From Capra hircus (Eukaryota; Chordata; Mammalia; Artiodactyla; Bovidae): DNA of 64,000 nt. The DNA lies in contig NC_030823.1 in the NCBI RefSeq assembly GCF_001704415.2, forward strand, positions 72,912,458 to 72,976,457, in the 5' to 3' direction. The notes under the pieces are model-generated. The model was not told the origin of the DNA. It saw only the letters and a list, made by a program, of their open reading frames with translations, and ran no database searches. A program made the position numbers and the translations under genes. This document shows positions 22,385 through 32,829 of this stretch, piece by piece (within the stretch, counting starts at the first letter, position 1; every line of letters begins with the position of its first letter).

Positions 22385-24840
22385 AGTGGTACATTCTTGA
22401 CCTCTGCAGAAGTTCAATTTTATTTTCTTCTTTGCAGAAAGATAAATGTACAAAATGTCCATAAAATATTTTCGAGTTCAAGGTGCAATGTAGACACCAG
22501 GTGTTAATTACCACCGGCATAGAAGTGGGGCATGAGACAGGTTTACGTGATGATTAATGATGGCACTGCCACCACTATTATTGAAATGATCATGGCCTGC
22601 CTGGAGAGGAGACATTGCTTCCTCTTCAGCCTGAGCCACCCCCGAACGTCCCAGGTCCCTTTCTTATGACAGGTTATGTCAAGCCTCAGACACTTTCACC
22701 TATAGTTCCAAACAAAATGACCCATCTCTACAGCCACAAGGATGAATGGCCTTTCTTATTTACCTTACCTTTGCTCCTTTGCCCTCTCGGGATGGATTTA
22801 ATTTCATTTCTTTCTGATCTACAGATTGATGAAAATCTCTCATCTTCTCCAAGCCTGCCTGAGCCCCAGACGGTGGCCTGGGCAGGCCACGCGAAAGCGG
22901 TGCCTGCAGCCATAGCAGAAAGAGGCGTTATTTACATATTTATTAGAAATTCTGTCCTGCTGGCAAGAGACGCTCACTTCTGACTTTAATTCCGATAAGT
23001 AAACAACCCCATTGGCAAGGAAGAGGGGGGAAAACAAACCAGAGTAGTTTGCACAAGATAATACAGTAAAGCAGAAAAATATCCGTCATGCAAAGCCATT
23101 TGCGGTGCTAAGAAAGTGAGAGAGAGGGGAAAAAAATCCATCTCCAAAGCCTAGCTTAGGTTAAATACTCCAAAAGAAATAATTACAAAGTAATTCAATT
23201 ATATTTGGTATCAGTTGCCTCACAGGCCAGTGGAATGACAATTAATCCCAGGGTGTCCTTTTTTTTTCTTTTTTTTAATATTCTGTGGTTTGTTCAGAAT
23301 TGCCCTCCAGCAGTTAGCCGTAGTCTGCAATCCTGTGTCTGCCTGTGTCTCTCTTTTTTCCCCTCATCCATTCTGGCCTGATAACGCCCCACACCAGGGA
23401 GCATACTGCCAAGCTCAACCTTCTCTGACCCTACTCTCAAACTGTCCAGCATTCTAACATTTTGCTTAGGTGTCCTTCTGCTTCTCCTTAATTATATTGT
23501 GTTCTGAGAATTGCAACAGTGGGAGAGTTTAGCATCCTATGGTTTTCTCCTAACATCCGAAATTGAGCCAACATCATCATCCCCGAGACAACACAGTGAA
23601 TTAAATCCTTCTCAGCCTCGCATGTCTAGCTACCGTCAGAAAAAAATTGCATTTTAGGAACGTTAAAATGGACTGACTTTAATCCACAATAGCTATGGAA
23701 GCTAAGATGTGGCTTAAATCCAGGCTGATGTTCTAACCTGAGCTTACTCTGCAGATAACATCACATCGAATTCTTTGCATTGCTATAGCTTCTTGCAGAC
23801 AGGGATTGCAAGGTGCTTCACACACAGTAATAAGCTCCACAACCTTTCTTTGATGCTGCTCCCCGGCTCTAGGAAGGGTTCATGCACCAGAAAACGGGAA
23901 TGACAGACAGAAAGGGACTGGCTCATACAACCGCCCTCCTGCCAGTGCTGGAGAAACGAGAACTCGGGCAGTCTGGACTGTAGTCCTCCACCCTGATGAT
24001 CAGGAGAATCATAATGCTTCTAAACTGCAAATGTACTTCTAAAAATGAAAACTAAAAAAATTGCAGTGAGACCAAGATGGTGATTTGTTCTACAGGAGAG
24101 GAAAAGGCTCCACTTTTCCTCTGGGTTTTATGAAGTAAGGCCCTGCAAATTAGCTGACAAAAGACAGTGTAACAAGAGAAAAAGGAAGGGGAGTATATTA
24201 ACATTTACAGCTTGCACACACGTGGGAGAAAATTAGTGATGGGTACTCAAAGGCGTGGTTAGCACTCAGGGCTTACTAGTGTCCAAACAAAGAGCAATAA
24301 ATGTACAGAGAAGTGACAAAGAAAAGAAATGATATTAGGCTTTTAGGGGTGGCAAACTGTGGAAAGGTAAGCATATGGGGGAAACTAATGGAAGATAGAG
24401 GCTGTTTAGGAAGATTTGTTACATGGCTGGCTCCAGTGCCCTCTCTGGGCTGATAAAAGTCTAGAGTTGTCTCCAGTGACTGAGAATCATCCTGTCCTTC
24501 CTAGGAGAGAGTTTGCACTGTGTCTGGTTTTTTCTCAGTTGCTTTCATCTCAGAATAATCCTTAAACTCTGGTGGCATATTTTGGAGTGTCATACTGTGA
24601 ACTACTTTCGTTTTTCAGCAATCCCATTGATCAAAGGGCATATGAACACAACTTAGAGTGAAAATTATTTCTGCTATTAAACACACATGGCCTTCCTTCA
24701 TAGCGATTCTTATATTTGTGAGAGAGATATGTCCCCAACAATGCAATATTGCCAAAATCTTGTGTTATAAACCAGACAAGTGGATTTATAGGATGAAACA
24801 AAATACCACTGAATGCTAACTAAATCTGTGTCCAATAGTA
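22385..24840. other. About 2.4 kb with few recognisable repeats; no gene recognised
   Basis: A 122-codon plus-strand frame at 22615-22983 is proline/leucine-rich with no domain I know and no sign of splice or start context. 22480-23220 looks like slowly evolving non-coding DNA by composition. 24060-24640 has the look of an old LTR-type repeat, which I cannot name with confidence. Confidence 0.35.
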
Positions 24841-24844
24841 ATCA

Positions 24845-25080
24845 TGACAGCTAATTCAGTGCTTATTATGGGATGAGCGCTGCTCTGAAAACTTTATATG
24901 CATTGAATTAACTTAATACTCCCAACAAATAACACAGATATTGATTCCATTTTCCAGACAGGTAATTGAGGCTCAGAGAGTTCAAGTAATTTTCCCAAGT
25001 TCACATAAGACTGTAAACAGTAGAGCTGCAATTCTAATTTAGGTCATTTGGCCACAAAATTCATGCTGAGTTTTTTCTAA
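24845..25080 (-). mobile_element. MIR SINE, reverse
   Basis: 'cagctaattcagtgcttatt', 'actttatatgcattgaatta', 'ccattttccagacaggtaat' and 'gaggctcagagagttcaagt' follow reverse MIR almost from end to end. Confidence 0.7.
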
Positions 25081-25289
25081 CCTGACAGTGAGCCTAAAAT
25101 ACACATCCAGGGATACATGGGGTGGGAGAGGAAGTGGGTTCAGATGGAGCTCAGATGAGAGAGTGAATGCAGAATCTTTAATCTTTGGCATGAAGCTGCT
25201 CCAGTTCTTGGAAGAAATCTTTCCTGGACCTTCAAATCCCCTCACTTCTAACAAAGAGAGCCAGTGTCTTGAAATCCTTAGGAGTATGG

Positions 25290-25425
25290 GTGCTGAATGG
25301 GACTGAATTCCTCTAGCACTTTCTAGTTGTGTGACCTTGACTTCTTTGTGCCTCCATCCCATTTGAAAAATGCATGTAACAGCTACTGTCTCAAAAAATT
25401 ATGGTGAAGATTGAGGTGATGCATG
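25290..25425 (+). mobile_element. MIR SINE fragment
   Basis: 'ctttctagttgtgtgacctt' followed by 'tgcctccatcccatttgaaa' and 'tatggtgaagattgaggtga' is the MIR core in forward order. Confidence 0.65.
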
Positions 25426-25436
25426 TAACCCACCAA

Positions 25437-25657
25437 CATGCATGCTAAGTCACATTAGTCCTGTCTGACTCCTTGTGACTCTGTGGACTATAGCCCACCA
25501 GGCTCCTCTACTCATGGGATTTTCCAGGCAAGAATACTGGGATGGGATGCCATGCCCTCCTCCAGGGGATCTTCCAACACAAGGATCGAACCCATATCTC
25601 TCATATCTCCTACACTGGTAGGTGCCTTCTCTATCACTAGCACTACCTGGGAAATCC
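25437..25657 (-). mobile_element. Bov-tA SINE
   Basis: Reverse Bov-tA: 'tcctgtctgactccttgtga', 'ggcaagaatactgggatggg', 'aggatcgaacccatatctct'. The flanks 'aacccacca' (25427-25435) and 'aacccatca' (25658-25666) look like a target-site duplication with one change. Confidence 0.9.
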
Positions 25658-25902
25658 AACCCATCAGAAAAGTGCTTATTTAATACTCATCATGCTTTGA
25701 CTGATATGGTTCCTAATTATTTTACAAAGACCTCTAGAGTAGGTTCAGCTACCAGTTAATATGTCTTCTTTTATGTTACTCAGAATTGGAGAAGCAAGAA
25801 TCTTGGGGTGATGGTGGGACATGACAGCCTGGCTTTTAGGGCTTCGTTTCTTCTTGGCAACTCTAAATGGGCTTAATGAAATTTACCTGCATATCATGCC
25901 TT

Positions 25903-26172
25903 GCTGCTGCTAAGTCGCTTCAGTCGTGTTCGACTCTGTGAGACCCCATAGACGGCAGCCCACCAGGCTCCCACGTCCCTGGGATGCTCCAGGCAAGAAA
26001 GCTGGAGTGGGTTGCCATTTCCTTCTCCAATGCATGAAAGTGAAAAGTGAAAGTGAAGTCGCTCAGTCATGTCCAACCCTCAGTGACCCCATGGACTGCA
26101 GTCTTCCAGGCTCCTCTGTCCATGGGATTTTCCAGGCAAGAGTACTGGAGTGGGGTGCCATTGCCTTCTCCA
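25903..26172 (-). mobile_element. BOV-A2 SINE, full length
   Basis: Reverse BOV-A2 dimer: 'gctgctgctaagtcgcttca' tail, first body, linker 'atgaaagtgaaaagtgaaag', second body ending 'ccattgccttctcca'. Target-site duplication 'atatcat(g/a)cctt' at 25891-25902 and 26173-26184 (11 of 12). Confidence 0.95.
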
Positions 26173-26203
26173 ATATCATACCTTAAATACTCTTTTTTTC
26201 AGC

Positions 26204-27143
26204 TTCAGTTCAGTTCAGTTAAGTTTCTCAGTCATGTCTGATTCTTTGCTCCATGGACTGTAGCACGCCAGGCCTTCCTGTCTTTCACTGTCTCCTGGAG
26301 CTTGCTCAAACTCATGTCCATCGAGTCGGTGATGCCATCCAGCCATCTCATCCTCTGTCATCCCCTTCCCCTCCCACCTTCAATCTTTCCCAGCATCAGG
26401 GTCTTTTCCAGTGAGTCAGCTCTTCACATCAGGTGGCCAAAGTATTGGACTTTCAGCTTCAGCATCAGTCCCTCCAATGAACATTCAGGACTGATTATCT
26501 TTAGGATGAACTGGTTGGATGTCCTTGCAGTCCAAGGGACTCTCAGGAGTCTTCTCCAACACCACAGTTCAAAAGCATCAATTCTTTGGTGCTCAACTTT
26601 CTTTATAGTCCAACTCTCACATCCATACATGACCACAGAAAAAACAATAGCTTTGACTAGATGGACCTTTGTTGGCAAAGTAATGTCTCTGCTTTTTAAC
26701 ATGTTGTCTAGGTTTGTCATAACTTTTTTCCAAGGAGCCAGCATCTTTTAATTTCATGGCTGCAATCACCATCTGCAGTGATTTTGGAGCCCCCCAAATA
26801 AAGTCTGTCACTGTTTCCACTGTTTCGCCATCTATTTGCCATTAAGTGATGGGACCGGATGCCATAATCTTTGTTTTCTGAATGTTGAGCTTTAAGCCAA
26901 CTTTTTCACTCTCCTCTTTCTCTTTCATCAAGAGGCTTTTGAGTTCCTCTTCACTTTCTGCCATAAGGGTGGTGTCATCTGCATATCTGAGGTTATTGAT
27001 ATTTCTCCTGGCAATCTTGATTCCAGCTTGTGCTTCTTCCAGCCCAGCATTTCTCCTGATGTACTCTTCATGGAAGTTAAATAAGCAGGGTGACAATATA
27101 CAGCCTTGACGTACTCCTTTCTTGATTTGAAACCAGTCTGTCT
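26204..27143 (-). mobile_element. BovB LINE, 5'-truncated
   Basis: About 940 bp read in reverse, from the (TTCAG)n end at 26204 to the RT region near 'ggagtacgtcaaggctgta' (reverse of 27097-27116). The YADD box is present in the reverse frame at about 26985-27000. Frames are broken, for example by an in-frame stop after the 84-codon stretch 26842-27096. The recoverable peptide contains 'NNLRYADDTTLMAESEEELK', typical BovB RT. Confidence 0.95.
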
Positions 27144-27149
27144 TTCAGC

Positions 27150-28320
27150 TTATGTACAGATTAACTCCTATATGAGGAATTGAGCCTTTTATCACACAAG
27201 TGGAGAACATATTGAAGAGTCAAACTCCTGTGAGTGAAGAGTATCCATTGTCTCATGAGTGCTGGTGAGCAAAAACAAGCCACTTTCTTCTCTTATAGAG
27301 GTTTCTTTTTTTGTCTAGTGGCGGACAAACTAATACTTGATAGTGGCACAAATAGAGGCAAAGTTACAGCTGTGATGAATATTACAAGATAACATAACAG
27401 AAGGTGGGAAAACACCATTCCTGGAAGAAAGAACAGCATGTACAAAATGATGGGAGGGAAGATGAAACCTGTGGAAGACAGCCAGTGTGGTAGAGTGCAG
27501 GCAGAAGGGGAGGGGGAAATTTGGAAAAGACAAAACACTCTAGGTATAGGTAGAAGCCGCCCATAAAGATTCCCATCCTTTTCTTGTGAGCAAAGGTTGG
27601 AGCAAGGATGACAGACCACATTTTCCTTTTGCGGTATCATTCCACCTCTTTTAATCTAGTCTCCATAACGTTAATAGGCGGCCATTTAAATAACCAGTTA
27701 AAAAAGTGATATTCTCCCAGTGCCTGCAGCTCTCTCATAAGTTCCTCTGTTTATTTACTCATTTTTTCATCACCTGTTATTGAGCACCTGCTGCATGTGA
27801 GACTACTTTGTTAGAGAACTTATAAAGATGATTAAATATACACTGTCCAGTGGGGAAGCCAGGTTAAAAAGATAAATTATGATAAAGTGTGATGAGAGCT
27901 GAGAGAGGAACTACCATAAGAAGTTGGGATAACTGAAAGGTGCTAAGTCCTGTGCTGGAAAAGGGAAAACCTCATGGGAAGAAATAGCTGGGTTGGTCCT
28001 TTGATGATTAATATGAATTTATCAGGAAGAAAAAGAAAAGAGGTATATTTATCAAGGAAAATGCAGAAAAAAATATAAAACAGACATCAATTCACACATA
28101 TCCTTCAATTTAGACCCTATGAAGTTTAATGAAAATATCAAGAAAAAATTTTAAAAGAGTGCCCTCTAAATATTGAAAGCCCTCAACTCACCAATGGATT
28201 GTATTTTAATACTTTGTAAGGAAATTTGTAGAATTCAAAGCACAGCTACATGCTTTCCCACAGGAACAACATTATCACAGGATTCCAGATGTCCAGGTCA
28301 ACCTGGAGTCACTGGTTTAA
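27150..28320. other. No recognised gene; possible ancient repeat at 27760-27960
   Basis: 27760-27960 carries 'gttattgagcacctgctgca' and 'cactgtccagtggggaagcc', words seen in a common ancient mammalian repeat, but I cannot name the family safely. Minus-strand frames of 67-115 codons at 27293-27640 overlap in three phases with no domain; they are likely chance. Confidence 0.35.
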
Positions 28321-28322
28321 AC

Positions 28323-28341
28323 ATATATATATATATATATG
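28323..28341. repeat. (AT)n microsatellite
   Basis: 'atatatatatatatatat' next to the 3' tail side of the BovB at 28353. Short and likely polymorphic. Confidence 0.8.
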
Positions 28342-28352
28342 TATCACATTCT

Positions 28353-29217
28353 GTTCAGTTAAGTTCAGTGGCTCAGTCGTGTCCGACTCTTTGCGACCCC
28401 ATGAATCGCAGCACGCCAGGCCTCCCTGTCCATCACCATCTCCCGGAGTTCACTCAGATTCACATCCATCGAGTCAGTGATGCCATCCAGACATCTCATC
28501 CTCTGTCATCCCCTTCTCCTCCTGCCCTCAATCTTTCCCCAAATCAGGGGCTTTTCCAATGAGTCAACTCTTTGCATGAGGTGGCCAAAGTATGGAGTTT
28601 CAGCTTCAGCATCAGTCCTTCCAATGAGCACCCAGGACTGATCTCCTTTAGGATGGACTGGTTGGATCTCCTTGTAGTCCAAGGGACTCTCAAGAGTCTT
28701 CTCCAACACCACAGTTCAAAAGCATCAATTCTTCAGCGCTCAGCTTTCTTCACAGTCCAACTCTCACATCCATATATGACCACTGGAAAAACAATAGCCT
28801 TGACTAGACAGACCTTTTTGGCAAAGTATTGCCTCTGCTTTAGAATATGCTATCTAGGTTGGTCATAACTTTCCTTCCAAGGATTAAGAGTCTTTTAATT
28901 TCATAGCTGCAATCACCATCTGCAGTGATTTTGGAGCCCCCAAAAATAAAGTCTAACACTGTTTCCACTGTTCCCCCATCTATTTCCAATGAAGTTATGG
29001 GACCAGATGCCATGATCTTAGTTTCTGAATGTTGAGCTTTAAGCCAACCTTTTCATTCTCTCCTTTCACTTTCATCAAGAGACTTTTTAGTTCCTCTTCA
29101 CTTTCTGCCATAAGGGTGGTGTCATCTGCATATCTGAGGTTATGGATATTTCCCCCGGCAATCTTGATTCCAGCTTGTGCTTCTTCCAGCCCAGTGTTCC
29201 TCATGATGTACCCTGCT
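28353..29217 (-). mobile_element. BovB LINE, 5'-truncated
   Basis: About 865 bp in reverse. It starts 'gttcagttaagttcagtggc' (imperfect pentamer tail) and ends inside the RT at 'ctcatgatgtaccctgc'. RT residues including YADD are recognisable in the minus-strand peptide at 28995-29204, but frameshifts and stops break the frame. Confidence 0.95.
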
Positions 29218-29284
29218 TACACATTATGCTATATCAAATATAAATTTATATCATTTACATCTAAATTTCATATAATGAACAGGT

Positions 29285-29830
29285 TATGGTGTTAATTATC
29301 TTGCTGTATAACAAATTAACCCAAAACTTAGTGACTTTGAATAAGCATTTATTGTTTCACAGTTTCTATAGGTCAGGAAATGGGGCACAGCTTAGCTCAA
29401 AGTGCTTTGTAAATCTGCAAGAAAGATGTCAGCTGCTCTACCGTCTCACCTGTGGTCTTGAACAGGGAGAGACTGGCTTCCAAACTCTTTCACAATGTTG
29501 TTGGCAAGATTCAATTCTTCATGGGTTGTTGCACTGAGGGCCTTGGTTCCTTGATGGCTGTTGGCTGGTGACCCCTCTTGGGTCCTTGCCATGTGAGTGT
29601 CTCCATTGGGTATCTCACATCTTGGCAGCTGGTTCCATCACAGTCAGCAAGTGAGAGGAGCTGTAGAGGGAATACACACAAGGTGGAATATGGAAAGTGA
29701 TATTTCATCAATTTTCCTGTGTTATACATAGATACTTTTTAGAAGCAGGACTGTGTTCAATTCACATACAGAGGAGGTAATCACCTAAGGATGTGAGTAA
29801 CAGGGGGCAGGGATCATTAGGAGTGATTTA
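29285..29830. mobile_element. Ancient LTR-like or DNA-transposon-like repeat
   Basis: 'ctgtataacaaattaaccca', 'aacttagtgactttgaataa', 'gttgttggcaagattcaatt', 'catcttggcagctggttcca' and 'gggggcagggatcattagga' are a familiar order in mammalian genomes, but I cannot fix the family name. A similar but distinct unit is at 48335-48870. Non-coding. Confidence 0.5.
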
Positions 29831-29840
29831 GAAACAAATT

Positions 29841-29885
29841 TCTCTCTCTCTCTTTCTCCTTCTCTCTCTATCTATATTTCTATCT
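29841..29885. repeat. (CT)n-rich low-complexity tract
   Basis: Runs of tctctctc broken by single bases, followed by tatctata-type repeats. Confidence 0.7.
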
Positions 29886-30029
29886 TTTTATCACTACTGT
29901 CTATTACCTATATTTACATATCTCTCCATGTCACTCTCTCTAGACATTTATCTATGTAGCTATGTAGGTATGACATTTGTTTCCAGTAGAATGATTTATT
30001 AAATGATTTTGCTGAAGCCTGTTGCCAAA

Positions 30030-30236
30030 GAGGGGCTCCCCAGGTGGCCCAGCAATAAAGAATCTACTGCAAAGCAGGAGACACAAGAGATGCGGGTTTG
30101 ATCCCTGGGTTGGAAGGTCTCCTGGAGAAGGAATTGGCAACCCACTCCAGTATTCATGCTTTGGAAAGCCCATGGACAGAGGAGACTGGCTGGCCATAGT
30201 CCAGAGTCATAAAGCGTCAGACATGACTTCCCGACC
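30030..30236 (+). mobile_element. Bov-tA SINE
   Basis: Head 'gggctccccaggtggcccag', B box 'gggtttgatccc' (degenerate, C changed to T at the CpG), body 'attggcaacccactccagta', end 'gcgtcagacatgacttcccg'. Full length. Confidence 0.92.
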
Positions 30237-30669
30237 AAAACACCATCACGCTGTCCAAAGTAGACACGAGTATTCCTACAGTGATAGGACAGGAGAATTG
30301 TGGAGGCCTGGCCTGTAGGGCTCTGCAGATACAATCTAAAAACTCCTGAACAGTTGAATTATTAGTACTCCCAAGGAAAATAAGAGGAGAATAATGGGTG
30401 TTGCTACGACAAAAAGATAATAAAAAAAATAATTAAATTGAAGTTATTTAATCCAACATATTTACAAAGACACAAAGAGAATAATGATCAATAGAATCTC
30501 AAGAATTACATAACTGCTTAAATGGTTGATTTAATTTTCAAATGTCATTTTAAACTATAAAATGTGCAACAGATTTATAGAATCTTTCAATCTCAAATAA
30601 GTGAACATATTTTTCATCTTAAAAAACGACAGCATTCATTCCATGTTTGTTAAAACTCAGAGTTGGTCC

Positions 30670-32580
30670 CAAAGGAAAATAAATGAAAGAAGGCAAAGTG
30701 ATTGTCTGAGGAGTCTTTACAAATAGCTTAGGAAAGAAGAGAAGGGAAAGGCAAGGGAGAAAAGAAAGATATACCCAACTAAATGCAGAATTCGAGAATA
30801 GCAAGGAAAGACAAGGAAGTCTTCTTAAATGAACAATGCAAAGACATAGAGGAAAACAATAGAATGGGAAAGGCTAGAGATCGCTTCAAAAAAATTGAAG
30901 ATATCAAGGGACTATTTCATGTAAGGATGGGCTGGATAAAGGACAGAAACTGTAAGGACCCAACAGAAGCAGCCAGATTAAGAAGAGGTGGCCGGAATAC
31001 AAGGAAGAACTCTGCAGAAAAGGTCTTAATGGCCCCTATAACCATGATGGTGTCATCACTCACCTAGAGCCCAATGTCCTGCAGTGTGAAGTCAAGTGTG
31101 CCTTAGGAAGCGTTACTATGAACAAAGCTAGTGAAGGTGATGGAATTTCAGTTGAGCTATTTCAAATCCTAAATGACGATGCTGTTAAAGCTCTGCGCTC
31201 AACATGACAGTAAATTTAGAAAACTCAGCAGTGGCCACAGGACTGGAAAAGGCCAAATTTCATTCCAGTTCCACAGAAGAGCAATGCCAAAGGATATTCA
31301 AACTGCTGTACAATTGCCCTCATTCACATGCTAGCAAGAGCAAGGTAATGCTCAAAATCCTTCAAGCTAGGCTTCAGCGGTATGTGAACTGAGAGCTTCC
31401 AGATGTACAAGCTGGGTTTAGAAAAGGTAGAGGGACCAGAGATCAAGTTGCCAAACTTTGCTGGATCATAGAGAAAGCAAGGGGATTCCAGAAAAAAACA
31501 TCTACTTCTGCTTCATTGACTGTGTTAAAACCTTTGACTGTGTAGATCACAACAAACTGGAAAATTCTTAAACAGATGGGAATGCCAGACCACCTTACCT
31601 TTCTCCTAAGAAATCTGTATGCAGATCAAGAATCAACAGTTTGAACCAGATTGGTTCAAAATTGGAAAAGAAGTATGACAAGGCTGTATATTCTCATTTT
31701 GCTTATTTAACATGCGTGCAGAGTACCTCAGGTGAAATGCTGGGCTGGATGAAGCACAAGCTGGAATCAAGATTGCAGGGAAAAATATCAACAACCTCAG
31801 ATATGCAAATGATTCCACTCTAATGGCAGAAAATAAAGAGGAACTAAAGACCCTCTTGATGAGGGTGAAAGAGGAGAGTGAAAAAGCTGGCTTGAAACTC
31901 AACATTAAAAAAGCCAAGATCATGGCATCCCATTCCATCATTTCACAGTAAACAGAAGGTGAAAAAGTGGAAGCAGTGACAGATGTTACTTTTCTGGGCT
32001 CCAAAATCACTGTGGATGGTGACTGCTGCCATATAATTAAAAGATGCTTGCTCCTAGAAAGGAAAGCTATGACAAACCCAGAGAGCATATTAAGAAGCAG
32101 AGAAATCACTTTGCTGACAAAAGTCCAAATGGTCAAAGCCACGGTTCTTCTAAGAGTCATATACAGATGTGAGAGTTGGACCATAAGCAAGACTGAGCAC
32201 CAAATAATTGATGCTTTCTAATTGTGGTGCTGGAGCAGACTCTGGAGAGGCCCTTGGACAACAGCAAGATCAAACCAGTCAATCCTAAAGGAAATCAGCC
32301 CTGAATATTCACTGCAAGGACTGATGCTGAAGCTGAAGCTCCAGTACTTTGGCCACCTGATGCAAACAGCTGATTCACTGGAAAAGACCCTGATTCTGGG
32401 AAAGACTGAAGGCAAAAGGAGAAAGGGGGCGATAGAAAGTGAGATGGTTAGATAGCATCACCAGCTCAGTGGACATGAATCTGAGCAAACTCTGAGAGGC
32501 AGTAAAGGACAGGGAAACCTGGCTGCTGCAGTCCATGGGGTTGCAAAGAGTCAGTCACAACTTTGCACCTGAATAACAAC
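30670..32580 (+). mobile_element. BovB LINE, long but old and diverged copy
   Basis: About 1.9 kb covering the endonuclease-RT linker ('gtgattgtctgaggagtctt'), the whole RT region and the 3' end. The 3' end reads 'cacctgaataacaaca' without the (ACTGA)n tail, and substitutions and indels are more frequent than in the other long copies, so I take it as an older subfamily. The polymerase box is preserved only as a mutated 'YANDST' at about 31800-31817, replacing YADDTT. Many stops and frameshifts. A Bov-tA lies directly at its 3' end (32583). Confidence 0.93.
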
Positions 32581-32582
32581 AG

Positions 32583-32815
32583 TGGGCTTCCCAGGTGGCA
32601 TGCGTGCTAAAGAATCTGTCTGCCACTGCAGGAGACACAAGAGATGTGGGTTCAATCCCTGGGTCAGGAAGACCCCTTGGAGCAGGGCATGACAACCCAA
32701 TACCTACAGCATTCTTGCCTGGAGAATTCCATGGACAGAGGAGCTTGACAGGCCACAGTCCACAGGGTGGCAAAGAGCTAGACATAATTGAAGTGACAGA
32801 ACGTGCAAGCACGGC
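32583..32815 (+). mobile_element. Bov-tA SINE abutting a BovB tail
   Basis: Head 'gggcttcccaggtggcatgc', degraded B box 'gggttcaatccc', body 'catgacaacccaatacctac', end 'gctagacataattgaagtga'. It starts within a few bases of the BovB end, so it probably inserted in the A-rich tail. Confidence 0.9.
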
Positions 32816-32829
32816 AGTATTAGAATATT

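Noticed and set aside
22615..22983. A 122-codon frame as a small host gene
   Set aside because: No recognisable domain, promoter, splice or poly-A context. Kept only as something to test for constraint.
24060..24640. A named LTR element
   Set aside because: The layout feels like an old LTR, but I could not fix any diagnostic terminus, so no family is given.
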